A stretch of DNA of 64,000 nt from Geminicoccus sp036263595 (GCF_036263595.1 NZ_DATAGQ010000194.1:1-64000), one strand, 5' to 3'; numbered from the stretch's first letter, positions 34,108 to 42,580 are shown. A program made the numbers and translations. The notes: a model not told the origin generated them from the letters alone.

Positions 34108-34356
34108 ATGCCCCTCTCGCAGGTTCCTCCCTCACCGCCGCAGGGCGCCCCGGTCGATCCCCACCTGCTGGCGATTCTGGTCTGTCCGTTGACCAAGACC
34201 CCGCTGCGCTACGAGCGGGCGACCAATGAGCTGGTCAGCGACAAGGCCGGCCTGGCCTTTCCCATCCGCGACGGCATCCCGATCATGCTGGTCGACGAGG
34301 CACGCCGGATCGACGAGGATCCCTATCCGCCGATCCCCGCCGAGTTGCGCCCGTGA
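34108..34356 (+). CDS. Trm112-family (UPF0434) protein
   Basis: 82 residues. The conserved pattern LLAILVCPLTKTPLRYE and GLAFPIRDGIPIMLVDEAR is that of the YcaR/UPF0434 family, related to the small Trm112 methyltransferase activator. Only one Cys of the zinc ribbon seen in eukaryotic Trm112 is present, as in bacterial relatives. It is cytoplasmic; the partner is unknown. Its stop overlaps the GTG of the DUF971 gene (GTGA). Confidence 0.9.
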   Translation: MPLSQVPPSPPQGAPVDPHLLAILVCPLTKTPLRYERATNELVSDKAGLAFPIRDGIPIMLVDEARRIDEDPYPPIPAELRP

Positions 34357-34715
34357 ACGCCAAACCCGATTCCTGGCCACGTCAGATCAGGATCACGCCT
34401 GGCGCACGTGCGCTGGAGATCGACTTCGACGATGGCGCCAGCTTCTTTCTGCCGGCGGAATATCTGCGGGTCGAAAGTCCGTCCGCAGAGGTGCAGGGTC
34501 ACGGGCCCAGCCAGAAGGTCATCGTGGCCGGCAAGCGCGACGTGACCATCACCGGCGTCGACCCGGTCGGCAACTATGCCGTCCGCATCATCTTCTCCGA
34601 CGGCCATACGACCGGCATCTATGCCTGGCCGACCCTCTACAGGCTGGGCCGCGAGCATGACCGGCTCTGGCCGGCCTATCTGGAAGCGCTGGCGGCCCGC
34701 AGGCTGGCCCGCTGA
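34353..34715 (+). CDS. DUF971 (GBBH-like N-terminal domain) protein
   Basis: 120 residues from GTG 34353. The domain resembles the N-terminal part of gamma-butyrobetaine hydroxylase: LEIDFDDGASFFLPAEYLRVESPSAEV followed by VGNYAVRIIFSDGHTTGIYAWPTLYRLG. Stand-alone members occur in many alphaproteobacteria; a metal or Fe-S-related role has been suggested for relatives, but nothing in the sequence proves it. It couples upstream to the Trm112-like gene and downstream, by an apparent CTGA overlap, to the MFS transporter. Confidence 0.88.
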   Translation: MNAKPDSWPRQIRITPGARALEIDFDDGASFFLPAEYLRVESPSAEVQGHGPSQKVIVAGKRDVTITGVDPVGNYAVRIIFSDGHTTGIYAWPTLYRLGREHDRLWPAYLEALAARRLAR

Positions 34716-35917
34716 GCACGCCAGCAGTCGAGCCCGGCCTTGCCAGAGCCGTTCTCTGGCAGACCTTCATCGTCCAGATCCTGGCGGCCATCGCCATCTT
34801 CACGGTGCCGGTGCTGGCAACCGAAATTGCGCGCGACCTCGACCTCGACCCGGTGCTGGCCGGCCTCTACACGGCGACCCTGTTCGGCGGCGCCATCCTT
34901 GGTTCGGCCGCGGCCGGCCGGATCGCCCGGGCCGTCGGGGCATTCGCCGGCAGCCTCGGTTCCCTGCTGATCATCGGCATCGGCATCGCCCTCCTCTCGA
35001 GCGGCTGGATGACCATGCTGGCCCCCGCCGTGATGCTGGCCGGCTTCGGCTACGGTCTCGTCAATCCCACCGCCTCCGCCCTGCTGGTCCGCGTCACCCC
35101 GCCGGAGCGGCGCGGCTGGGTATTCTCCGTCAAGCAGACCGGGATCCCGCTGGGCAGCGCCGTGGGCGGCTTCCTGGCTCCACCGGTCGCCCACCTGATC
35201 GGTTGGCAGGCGACGCTCTTCGGCATTGCGGTCGCCTGCGTTCTGGCGGTGTTCCCGTTCATCGCCAGCGCCAGGAGGAGCCTGCAACTGGAGCGGCAGC
35301 CGGCGGGCGTCCGCTCGGCCGGCGGCATTCAGCTGCTGCGGACCCATCGATCGCTGCTGGTCCTGGCGATCGGCTCCTGCGCGTTGGGTGCCCTGCAGCT
35401 CTGCCTGGCCACCTTCCTCACCGCCCATCTCGTCCTGAGCGGGCAACTCGACCTCGTGACGGCGGGTCGCGTGTTCGCCTGCTCGCAGATCGCCGGCGCG
35501 GTGGCGCGGCCGCTTTGGGGCAAGGTCTCCGATCTCTCCGGCTCGGCCGGCGGCACGCTCTGCCTGATCGGCATCCTGGGGTCGGCAGCCGGATTTCTGA
35601 CGGCTGGTCTCGCACCGGCATGGCCGCTTTCTGCGATGGTCGCCCTGGCCACCTTCTTCGGTGCCACGTCGCTGGCCTGGAACGGCGTGTTCTTCGCCGA
35701 AATCGTGCGGATCGTCCGTCCCGAGGAGGCGGCGGCGGCCACGGGCGGCGCACAGTTGTTCACCTATACGGGGATCATGAGCGGACCTCTTCTGTTCGCG
35801 GCGATAGCCTCGCTTGCGGGCACATTCGGCCCTGCCTACGCTGTGCTCGCGGCCGTGGCACTACCTGGTGCGATCGCCATCGGATGGATGGCCGGCCCGA
35901 GCAGGCGGTTTCGATGA
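34712..35917 (+). CDS. MFS transporter, probable CTG start
   Basis: About 401 residues with roughly 12 hydrophobic segments, the major facilitator layout. Signature-like loops include AAAGRIARAVG after TM2 and PPERRGWVFSVKQTGIPLG near TM5. The first standard start codon, GTG 34805, falls inside helix 1. Upstream in frame lies AVLWQTFIVQILAAIAIFTV, the rest of that helix, with no ATG, GTG or TTG back to the previous in-frame stop near 34660. The likely initiator is CTG 34712, which overlaps the DUF971 stop as CTGA. The substrate is unknown. The next gene starts inside its stop (ATGA). Confidence 0.85.
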   Translation: MSTPAVEPGLARAVLWQTFIVQILAAIAIFTVPVLATEIARDLDLDPVLAGLYTATLFGGAILGSAAAGRIARAVGAFAGSLGSLLIIGIGIALLSSGWMTMLAPAVMLAGFGYGLVNPTASALLVRVTPPERRGWVFSVKQTGIPLGSAVGGFLAPPVAHLIGWQATLFGIAVACVLAVFPFIASARRSLQLERQPAGVRSAGGIQLLRTHRSLLVLAIGSCALGALQLCLATFLTAHLVLSGQLDLVTAGRVFACSQIAGAVARPLWGKVSDLSGSAGGTLCLIGILGSAAGFLTAGLAPAWPLSAMVALATFFGATSLAWNGVFFAEIVRIVRPEEAAAATGGAQLFTYTGIMSGPLLFAAIASLAGTFGPAYAVLAAVALPGAIAIGWMAGPSRRFR

Positions 35918-36726
35918 CGGACGAGGTGAGGCAGGAGGGCTATCTGACCGAGGTGCAGGGCGCGGAGAGCCCGGCCACGTCGCCCGTCATCCTCGTCCAG
36001 TTCCCGCCGGTCTGGGGCCGCAACTTCAGCCCGTTCACCTTGAAGCTGGAGACCTGGCTGCGCCTGGCGCGGGTCCCCTACACGGTCCGCTTCCAGCGCA
36101 ACCCGTCCTTCTCGCCGAAGGGGAAGCTGCCCTACATCATCGACCGGGGCCGCCGCGTCGGCGACAGCGGCCTGATCATCGAGCATCTCAAGCGCAGCCG
36201 GCTGATCGACCCTGACGCTTGGCTGAACGCGAGGCAGCTCGCCGAGAGCCTGACCCTGCAGCGGACCTTCGAGGATCACCTATACCATGCGCTGGTCTAT
36301 GCCCGCTGGGTCGACCCCGAAGGCTGGCTCTCGATGACCAAGGTCGTCTCGGCGACCTTCCCGGCTCCCTTCGACCGGGTCGTGGGGCCCCTCCTGCGCC
36401 GCAAGATCACGAGCAGGCTGCGCGAGCAGGGTCATGCCCGGCACAGCGCTCGCGAGATCTATGCCATGGCCAGGGAGGATCTGGCCGCCGCCTCGATCAT
36501 GCTGGGCAGCCGGCGCTTCTTCATGGGCGAGCAGACCTCGACGATCGACGCCGTCGCGTTCGGCTTCCTGTCCAACATCCTGCTCGTCCCGATGGAAACG
36601 GAGCTGCGCCGGATCGCCGACGACTTCCCGAACCTGCGGCGCTTTTGCGAGCAGATGGATCTGGGCCTGGAGCGCGCCTCCTTGCATGCCGAGGCGAACC
36701 CGGTCCATACCCCCGTCGGCGCCTGA
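35914..36726 (+). CDS. glutathione S-transferase / metaxin-like protein
   Basis: 270 residues. The N-terminal domain begins VILVQFPPVWGRNFSPFTLKLETWLRLA and continues to GKLPYIIDRG, which matches the thioredoxin-fold N-domain of metaxin/Faxc-like GST proteins. A helical GST_C-like domain follows from about residue 110, ending with TIDAVAFGFLSNIL and FPNLRRFCEQM. Its enzymatic role is uncertain, because a clear catalytic Ser/Cys/Tyr is not evident. It starts inside the MFS stop. Confidence 0.85.
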   Translation: MTDEVRQEGYLTEVQGAESPATSPVILVQFPPVWGRNFSPFTLKLETWLRLARVPYTVRFQRNPSFSPKGKLPYIIDRGRRVGDSGLIIEHLKRSRLIDPDAWLNARQLAESLTLQRTFEDHLYHALVYARWVDPEGWLSMTKVVSATFPAPFDRVVGPLLRRKITSRLREQGHARHSAREIYAMAREDLAAASIMLGSRRFFMGEQTSTIDAVAFGFLSNILLVPMETELRRIADDFPNLRRFCEQMDLGLERASLHAEANPVHTPVGA

Positions 36727-36739
36727 CCGGAAAGCCTGC

Positions 36740-37474
36740 ATGACGAATGTTCCACGACGGCCCATGATCGGGCTTACCCTTGACGCCGAGCCGGCGGGCG
36801 GCTGGTCGAAGCTGCCCTGGTACGCGCTGCGCCAGAACTATTTCGAGGCGGTGACCGCGGCCGGCGGCCTGCCCGTGGCGCTTCCCCATGAGCCGGAGCT
36901 TGCGGCGTCCTATGCCGACTCGCTGGACGGGCTGATCGTCACCGGTGGCGCATTCGATGTGGATCCCTCCCTGTATGGTGCCACGGAGAAGCATGCGACG
37001 GTCACGACCAAGGACCGGCGCACCCGCTTCGAGTGGGCGATCACCCGGGAAGCGCTGGCGCGCGACCTGCCGATCCTGGGCATCTGCGGCGGCCAGCAAT
37101 TGCTGAATGTCGTCATGGGCGGCACGCTGATCCAGCACATCCCCGACAGCGTGCAGGACGCCCTTGCCCACGAGCAGCCGAACCCGCGGACGGAGCCTGG
37201 CCACGACGTCGTCGTGGAGCCCGGCAGCCTCCTGCACGACATCACGGGTGCCGGCATGCTGCCGGTGAACAGTGCGCACCATCAGGCGGTGGACCGGCCA
37301 GCACCGGGCCTGGCCGTGACGGGCCGGGCGGCCGACGGGGTGATCGAGGCGATCGAGGACCCGGGCCGGCGCTTCCTGCTGGGTGTCCAGTGGCACCCTG
37401 AATACGCCATCTCCGAAGGCGACCGGGCGATCTTCCAGGCATTCGTGGCGGCCGCGCGCGAGCACAGGCCATGA
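36740..37474 (+). CDS. gamma-glutamyl-gamma-aminobutyrate hydrolase family (class I GATase)
   Basis: About 244 residues from ATG 36740, with GGAAAG six bases upstream. The peptidase C26 fold is evident: GLIVTGGAFDVDP oxyanion region, nucleophile Cys in LPILGICGGQQLLNV, and the catalytic His in LLGVQWHPEY. PuuD-like members cleave gamma-glutamyl-GABA in putrescine degradation; substrate specificity is not clear here, and no other puu genes are nearby. Its stop overlaps the pseudouridine synthase start (ATGA). Confidence 0.92.
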   Translation: MTNVPRRPMIGLTLDAEPAGGWSKLPWYALRQNYFEAVTAAGGLPVALPHEPELAASYADSLDGLIVTGGAFDVDPSLYGATEKHATVTTKDRRTRFEWAITREALARDLPILGICGGQQLLNVVMGGTLIQHIPDSVQDALAHEQPNPRTEPGHDVVVEPGSLLHDITGAGMLPVNSAHHQAVDRPAPGLAVTGRAADGVIEAIEDPGRRFLLGVQWHPEYAISEGDRAIFQAFVAAAREHRP

Positions 37475-38235
37475 AGAAGGCGGGCCGCGAGCGGGTCGCC
37501 AAGCGTATCGCCAGGGCCGGCGTCTGCTCCAGGCGGGATGCCGAGCGGCTGATTGCCGAGGGCCGGGTGTCGGTGGATGGCAAGGTGCTCCAGTCGCCGG
37601 CCTTCGATGTCGGCCCCGAATCGTGGATTGTGGTGGACGGTAAGCCGCTGCCGGTCGCCGAGCCGACCCGGCTGTTCCGTTACCACAAGCCGAGGGGCGT
37701 GCTGACCGCGGCGCGCGACCCGGAGGGCAGGCCCACCATCTACGACCGGCTGCCGCCCGACCTGCCCAGGCTGGTCCCGGTGGGCCGGCTTGACATCGGC
37801 TCGGAAGGATTGCTGCTCCTCACCAATGACGGCGAGCTGAAGCGCAAGCTGGAGCTTCCTTCGACCGGGTGGACGCGCCGCTATCGCGCTCGGGTCCATC
37901 GCCTGCCCGAGCCCGAGCAGCTGGCCCGGCTGTTGGCGGGCATCACCGTCGACGGGATCACCTATGGCCCGATCCAGGTCACCGTCGACCGTAGCCAGGG
38001 CGACAATGCCTGGGTGATGGTGGCGTTGAAGGAAGGCAAGAACCGTGAAGTCCGAAGGGTGATGGAGTATATCGGCCACCCCGTGAGCCGATTGATCCGG
38101 ATCGCCTACGGGCCATTTCAGCTGGGCCAGTTGCCCAGAGGCGAGGTCGACGAAGTGAATCCGAAGGTCGTTCGAGAACAGATGGGCGCAGCCGCCCCCA
38201 AGGCGGTCCGCCGCGATCCGAACCGCCGCGCATGA
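37471..38235 (+). CDS. RNA pseudouridine synthase, RsuA/RluB family
   Basis: 254 residues. An N-terminal S4 RNA-binding domain (RVAKRIARAGVCSRRDAERLI) is followed by the catalytic domain with the family's GRLDIGSEGLLLLTNDGEL, containing the catalytic Asp. The late KNREVRRVMEYIGHPVSRLIR segment is typical of RluB/RsuA. It probably modifies 23S or 16S rRNA. It is coupled to rsmD by ATGA, so two rRNA-modifying genes are co-translated. Confidence 0.93.
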   Translation: MKKAGRERVAKRIARAGVCSRRDAERLIAEGRVSVDGKVLQSPAFDVGPESWIVVDGKPLPVAEPTRLFRYHKPRGVLTAARDPEGRPTIYDRLPPDLPRLVPVGRLDIGSEGLLLLTNDGELKRKLELPSTGWTRRYRARVHRLPEPEQLARLLAGITVDGITYGPIQVTVDRSQGDNAWVMVALKEGKNREVRRVMEYIGHPVSRLIRIAYGPFQLGQLPRGEVDEVNPKVVREQMGAAAPKAVRRDPNRRA

Positions 38236-38786
38236 GGATCATTGCCGGAACCCATCGCGGCCGCAGGCTCGAGACCTTCGAGGGCGACGATGTTCGGCCC
38301 ACGGCCGACCGCGCGCGCGAGGCCCTGTTCAGCATCCTGACCTCCCGCCAGGCGATCCTGGACGCGGCCGTCCTCGACCTGTTCTGCGGCACCGGTGCGC
38401 TGGGGCTGGAGGCGCTGTCCCGAGGTGCCGCCGAGGCGACCTTCGTGGACAACGATCCCGCCGCCATCGCGCTCGTGCGCAAGAATATTGCCACCTGCAA
38501 GGAATCGGGCCGGACGCGGGTGATCCGCTCGGACGCCACGAAGCTCGGCGCCTCGGACCGGCAGTTCAACCTGGTCCTGCTCGACCCGCCCTATGGCAAG
38601 GAACTGGTCCGGCCGACGATCGAGCGGCTGATGGCGGGCGACTGGCTTGCCGTGGGCGCCCTGATCGTGGCCGAGATCGGGCGCAAGGAGGATCCGCCGG
38701 AGATCGAGGGGCTGCACCTTTCCGACCTGCGCCGCTATGGAGCCGCCAAGTTCGCGTTCTACGAGCCGGGTGCAGCCCCTGGATGA
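38232..38786 (+). CDS. rsmD: 16S rRNA (guanine966-N2)-methyltransferase
   Basis: 184 residues. MRIIAGTHRGRRLETF opens the protein as in RsmD homologues, VRPTADRAREALFSIL follows, and the SAM-binding VLDLFCGTGALGLEALSRGA and catalytic DPPYGK motif (about residue 118) are intact. RsmD methylates G966 of 16S rRNA. Its stop overlaps the start of the second M23 peptidase by four bases. Confidence 0.95.
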   Translation: MRIIAGTHRGRRLETFEGDDVRPTADRAREALFSILTSRQAILDAAVLDLFCGTGALGLEALSRGAAEATFVDNDPAAIALVRKNIATCKESGRTRVIRSDATKLGASDRQFNLVLLDPPYGKELVRPTIERLMAGDWLAVGALIVAEIGRKEDPPEIEGLHLSDLRRYGAAKFAFYEPGAAPG

Positions 38787-39757
38787 TCCGTCGGCTCCTC
38801 GCCCTCTGCCTGCTCGCGCCCCTGCCCGCGAGTGCCTTCGAGCTAGGCTTCCCCGTCGCCTGCACCCCCGGGACGGATTGCTGGATCATCCACTACGTGG
38901 ACCACGACAGAGGTCCAGGCATTGCCGACAGCTTCTGCGGCCCGATGACCTATGACGGGCATGACGGCACCGATATCGGCCTGCGTGACGAGGCGGCCAT
39001 GCGTGCCGGCGTCGAGGTGGTGGCCTCCGCGCCGGGCGTGGTGAAGGCGGTACGCGATGGCGTGCCGGACGTGACCGTCGAGGAGGGCGGCCTGGAAGCG
39101 GTGAAGGGGATCGACTGCGGCAATGGCGTCGTCCTCCAGCACGACGAAGGCTGGGAGACCCAGTACTGCCACATGCGCAAGGGCAGCATCGCCGTACGTC
39201 CGGGCGACAGCGTGGCCGCGGGCGATCGGCTGGGCCTGGTAGGCCTGTCCGGCATGACTAGTTTCCCCCACCTCCACCTCACCGTCCGCCGGGACGGCAA
39301 CGAGCTGGATCCCTTCCATGGAACGGGGCTCGCCGATGCCTGCAGCGCGGCCGGATCGCCGTTGTGGCGACCGGAACTCGCAGCAGCGCTCACCTACCAG
39401 CCCTTGGCCATGCCTGTCCTGGGGGTGGCGGATGGCCCGGTGAGCGGCGAGGCCGTATGGGAAGGCGACGCGGCGGCGGCCCGGCTCTCGGCCGGCTCGC
39501 CTGCCCTTGTCGTGTTCATGGGCGCCTATGCGCTTCGCGAGAACGACCGGATCGAACTGTCGCTGGTGTCGCCGGACGGTCAGGTCGTAGCGGACCGCCA
39601 GGAGATCCAGGAGCGGGACCAGGCCAGGACGATGCGGTTTGCCGGCAGGAAGCGCCCGCCCGAAGGCTGGCTGCCTGGGAGCTGGAAAGCCAGGGCGGCC
39701 GTCACGCGGAACGGCAAGACCTATGTCCAGGTGCAGGGCTTCGAGGTGCTGCCCTAG
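38783..39757 (+). CDS. exported M23-family peptidase
   Basis: 324 residues with a signal peptide (LLALCLLAPLPASA). The LytM-type domain follows: DGHDGTDIGL with the H-x4-D metal ligands (about residues 68-77), QYCHMRKGSI and the HLHLTV histidines (about 163-168). The region after about residue 190 is a beta-rich domain of unknown role. It probably acts in the periplasm on peptidoglycan. It is the second M23 gene in the window but not closely similar to the first (3148). It ends convergently with csaA, 9 bases apart. Confidence 0.9.
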   Translation: MIRRLLALCLLAPLPASAFELGFPVACTPGTDCWIIHYVDHDRGPGIADSFCGPMTYDGHDGTDIGLRDEAAMRAGVEVVASAPGVVKAVRDGVPDVTVEEGGLEAVKGIDCGNGVVLQHDEGWETQYCHMRKGSIAVRPGDSVAAGDRLGLVGLSGMTSFPHLHLTVRRDGNELDPFHGTGLADACSAAGSPLWRPELAAALTYQPLAMPVLGVADGPVSGEAVWEGDAAAARLSAGSPALVVFMGAYALRENDRIELSLVSPDGQVVADRQEIQERDQARTMRFAGRKRPPEGWLPGSWKARAAVTRNGKTYVQVQGFEVLP

Positions 39758-39766
39758 CCGGCCGGC

Positions 39767-40102
39767 TCAGTAGAGGCGCCCGCCATTGGGCACCGCCCGC
39801 TCCACCGCCGCCAGCACAACCCGTCCTTCCGCGTCCGGAAAACCCAGCACCAGGACCTCGGACACGACCCTGGCGATCTGGCGCGGCTTGAAATTGACCA
39901 CGGCCGCCACCTGCCGCCCGACCAGATCTTCCGGCTGGTAGAGGTCGACCAGCTGTGCCGAGCTTGTCTTGGTGCCGATTTCCGGGCCGAAATCGACGCG
40001 CAGCTTGTAGGACGGCTTGCGTGCCGCCTCGTTGGGCTCGCACCCGACGATCGTGCCGACGCGGATGTCGATCTTCAGGAAGTCGTCGAACTCGACCGTC
40101 AC
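39767..40102 (-). CDS. csaA: tRNA-binding protein CsaA
   Basis: 111 residues starting at GTG 40102. It is a single tRNA-binding OB-fold of the EMAP-II/MetRS-C type, with FLKIDIRVGTIV at the N-terminus and SSAQLVDLYQPEDLVGRQVAAVVNF as the central dimer and RNA-binding region. CsaA was described as a secretion-related chaperone and tRNA-binding protein. It lies downstream of the phasin terminator hairpin on the same strand and is probably transcribed separately. Confidence 0.93.
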   Translation of the reverse strand: MTVEFDDFLKIDIRVGTIVGCEPNEAARKPSYKLRVDFGPEIGTKTSSAQLVDLYQPEDLVGRQVAAVVNFKPRQIARVVSEVLVLGFPDAEGRVVLAAVERAVPNGGRLY

Positions 40103-40125
40103 CCGCGTGCCTTTCCTAGACCGCC

Positions 40126-40161
40126 AACAAAGAACGGCGGCCGGTTGGCCGGCCGCCGTTC
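40126..40161 (-). terminator. intrinsic terminator after the phasin gene
   Basis: A perfect 13-bp stem (GAACGGCGGCCGG at 40132-40144 with its complement at 40149-40161) has a four-base loop. On the minus strand it is followed by a T-rich stretch (TTTGTT). It starts 28 bases after the phasin stop and should end that transcript before csaA. Confidence 0.85.
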
Positions 40162-40188
40162 AGCAGTTCGATCAGGAAGGAAGGAGGG

Positions 40189-40917
40189 TCAAGCAGCCTT
40201 TTCGTAGGCAGCCTTCATCTCTTCGATCTGCTCGACCGCGCGGTCGTTGAGCAGGCGGAAGGCCTCGCCCTGCGACTTCGAGACGACGTCGCCCAGCTCC
40301 TTGGCCTCCGAGATGATCTTCTCGAACGCCTTCTTGGACGCATCGACCTGCTTTTCCATGCCGGCCTTGCCGTCACGCTCCGCCAGCAGCGATTGCATGA
40401 GGCTGGTCGCCTCCGACATGGTCTGCTGGAACAGGGTGACCTGGCGCTGGTAGACGGTCTGGACACCGTCCACGAGCGCGGCCTGGGCCTTGAAGAAGGT
40501 CTCCATGTTCTTCTGCTGCTGCGCGAACAGCAGGTCGAACTTCGGCATGTTGCCGCCAAAGGCCTTCGGGTCGAAGCCGAGCTTGGCCGGATCAAAGCTG
40601 AACTTGCTCGGATCGAAGCCGAACTTGGCCGGGCTGAACGCGAAGGTCTTGGGGTCGAAGCCCATCTTCTGGGCGAACTCGGCCTGCGCCTTCGTGAACT
40701 GGTCGAATGCGTCCATCATCGGGCGGCCGGCCTTCTCAGCGGTGGCAGTGGCGGTGGCGGCAGGGGTAGCGGCGGGCGCCGCGGCCTGCGCTGCATCGGC
40801 GGCAGCCTTTGGGGCTTCAGCCGGCGCCGCCAGCGTCTTCAGCACCGCAGCCTCGACACCGGGGGCCGCCTTGTCGGCACCCTTGGTCGCCTTCGGAGGG
40901 CTGATCTCGCTCATCAC
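40189..40917 (-). CDS. phasin family protein with heptad repeats
   Basis: 242 residues. The C-terminal 120 residues are the phasin domain, a helical region (FFKAQAALVDGVQTVYQRQ, MSEATSLMQSLLAERD) that coats PHA granules. The N-terminal 65 residues are Ala/Pro/Thr-rich and probably disordered. Between them, residues 86-120 are five tandem 7-residue units of the form xFDPxKF. Phasins control granule number and size; phaC at 27056 is the matching synthase. A strong terminator follows. The two adjacent ATG codons at the start make 40917 or 40914 equally possible. Confidence 0.88.
   Translation of the reverse strand: MMSEISPPKATKGADKAAPGVEAAVLKTLAAPAEAPKAAADAAQAAAPAATPAATATATAEKAGRPMMDAFDQFTKAQAEFAQKMGFDPKTFAFSPAKFGFDPSKFSFDPAKLGFDPKAFGGNMPKFDLLFAQQQKNMETFFKAQAALVDGVQTVYQRQVTLFQQTMSEATSLMQSLLAERDGKAGMEKQVDASKKAFEKIISEAKELGDVVSKSQGEAFRLLNDRAVEQIEEMKAAYEKAA
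40558..40662 (-). repeat. five heptad repeats in the phasin
   Basis: Residues 86-120 read GFDPKTF, AFSPAKF, GFDPSKF, SFDPAKL and GFDPKAF in tandem. The 21-base units diverge somewhat at DNA level, so this is an established protein repeat and not a fresh duplication. The alternating aromatic and charged pattern could form a surface-binding ribbon. Confidence 0.9.
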
Positions 40918-41016
40918 TTCACCTTCCGCAAAAAGCGCTTCATCGTCGTGCCGATGTCGCGCTACAGCGTCTCTACGTCAAGTTTTATTGTGCACCGCAG
41001 CATGAACAGTCCTGCA

Positions 41017-41727
41017 TCATCCTGCCGCAGGTGCAGGCGCCGCTGCCTTTCGCTTGGGCATGAAACGACGCAGGCTCTGCGCCGTCCGCTCCATCCGCGC
41101 CAGGCCCTTGTCGAGCTCCGATAGCGTACGGCCCTGCTCGGGATCGTCGTCGCGCATCCATACGCGCAAGACCCGGACGTAGAGCAGCCCGACCGCATGC
41201 CTGGCGAGCAGCGTGCCTGGACCATGAACACCGGCCGCATCGACGAGTTCCATGACCGCCCGGCTCAGATTGCCGAAGCCTACCATCGCCGTCTCGAGAT
41301 CACCTCGCGAATCGCGCCCGATCTTCCGCAGCGCCACCTTGTAAGGCTTCATCGCATCCAGGCGCCGCATGATCAGCTCGAACAGCCGCTCGCGCGGGTT
41401 CAGCTCTTCCAGCTCCTGTCCGGACAGGTCCAGCATCTGGGAATCGAGACGTCTGCCCAGCGCGTTCAGCACGGCGGCCCGCGACGGAAACTGCTTGTAC
41501 ACCTCCGACACCGACACGTTCAGCTCCCGGGCCAGACCCGGCAGGGTGAAGCTCGACCAGCCATCCGCCTCGATCATCGCCATGGCCGTGTCGAGCAGAT
41601 CGCGGGCGCTGGTGTCAGGCTCCGGTGCGACGGGCTCCGGCGCAGGCTGCTGCTCGATCAGGGTCGCCTGCTCGTCGTTCGGCTGCTGCGGAACGCTGTT
41701 CGCACCGCTCTTCGACCGCCTCGCCAT
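41017..41727 (-). CDS. TetR-type transcriptional regulator (COQ9-like C-terminus)
   Basis: 236 residues. After a 40-residue disordered Gln/Pro/Glu-rich leader comes a TetR helix-turn-helix: LLDTAMAMIEADGWSSFTLPGLARELNVSVSEVYKQFPSRAAVL (about 43-87). The C-terminal ligand domain (LFELIMRRLDAMKPYKVALRKI) recalls the COQ9-like members of the family. It lies directly upstream of the phasin gene on the same strand, with about 100 bases between, so PHA-related control is possible but unproven. Confidence 0.85.
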   Translation of the reverse strand: MARRSKSGANSVPQQPNDEQATLIEQQPAPEPVAPEPDTSARDLLDTAMAMIEADGWSSFTLPGLARELNVSVSEVYKQFPSRAAVLNALGRRLDSQMLDLSGQELEELNPRERLFELIMRRLDAMKPYKVALRKIGRDSRGDLETAMVGFGNLSRAVMELVDAAGVHGPGTLLARHAVGLLYVRVLRVWMRDDDPEQGRTLSELDKGLARMERTAQSLRRFMPKRKAAAPAPAAG

Positions 41728-41752
41728 TTCCGTTCCCTCCGGATCGGACGGC

Positions 41753-42580
41753 TCAGCCCAGCTCCACCGAGCGCTTGGCTGCCGCCGCGATCGCCTTGTC
41801 GAACAATTGCTGAATGCCGTCCTCGCCCATCAGCACCGCCAGGGCTTCCTGGGTCGTCCCGTTCGGGCTGGTGACGTTCTGGCGCAACTGGGCAGCCGGC
41901 TCGGGCGACAGCCGTGCCAGCTCGCCGCTTCCCGACACAGTAGTACGTGCGAGCCGCATGGCCAGATCTTCGGGCAGACCGAGTTTGGCAGCGGCCGCCG
42001 CCATCACCTCGATCAACAGGAACACATAGGCGGGACCGCCACCCGACATGGCGGTGACCACGTGCATCAGGTCCTCGTCGTCGATCCAGTCCGTGGTGCC
42101 GACCGCCGCCATCAGCCGCTCGGCCAGCTCGCGTTGCTCCGGGCGGACGTTGGCATTCGCCACCAGCACACTGGCACCACGTCCGACGGCGGCCGGCGTG
42201 TTCGGCATTGCCCGGACAACCGGCGTGTCGGACCCGAAATAGCCCTCGTAGGCGGCGATCCGCTTGCCGGCGGCGACCGACAGGACGAGGCCGCCCTTTG
42301 CCACGAAGGGACGAAAGCCGGGCGCTGCCGCGTCCATCATCTGCGGCTTGACGGCGAGCACGGTGACGTCGGGCACGAAGTCGGCCGGCAGCTTGTCAGC
42401 CGAGAACACCCAGGTGACGCCACGCGGAACGCCGGCCGTGGCGCCGGGCTCCACCACCATTGCATTGGCCGGGTCCACCCCGGCCACCATCCAGCCATTG
42501 AGCATGGCGGAGCCCATCTTGCCGCACCCGACCAGCAGGACCCTGGCGCTGCCGAGGCCCCCCTGCTGGTCGATGCTCAA
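41753..42580 (-). CDS. proC: pyrroline-5-carboxylate reductase
   Basis: 275 residues, the usual size. The Rossmann motif VLLVGCGKMGSAML is at about 14-27, VLAVKPQMMD follows, VRAMPNTPAAVGRGASVL is typical of ProC, and MSGGGPAYVFLLIEVMAAAA marks the dimer and substrate region. The enzyme makes proline from pyrroline-5-carboxylate with NAD(P)H. Its start overlaps the YbjN gene stop by four bases (ATGA). Confidence 0.95.
   Translation of the reverse strand: MSIDQQGGLGSARVLLVGCGKMGSAMLNGWMVAGVDPANAMVVEPGATAGVPRGVTWVFSADKLPADFVPDVTVLAVKPQMMDAAAPGFRPFVAKGGLVLSVAAGKRIAAYEGYFGSDTPVVRAMPNTPAAVGRGASVLVANANVRPEQRELAERLMAAVGTTDWIDDEDLMHVVTAMSGGGPAYVFLLIEVMAAAAAKLGLPEDLAMRLARTTVSGSGELARLSPEPAAQLRQNVTSPNGTTQEALAVLMGEDGIQQLFDKAIAAAAKRSVELG

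Noticed and set aside
34576..36726. A single long frame covering the MFS and GST region
   Set aside because: Only the part from 35914 makes sense (GST-like). The upstream part is an out-of-frame reading of the DUF971 and MFS genes.
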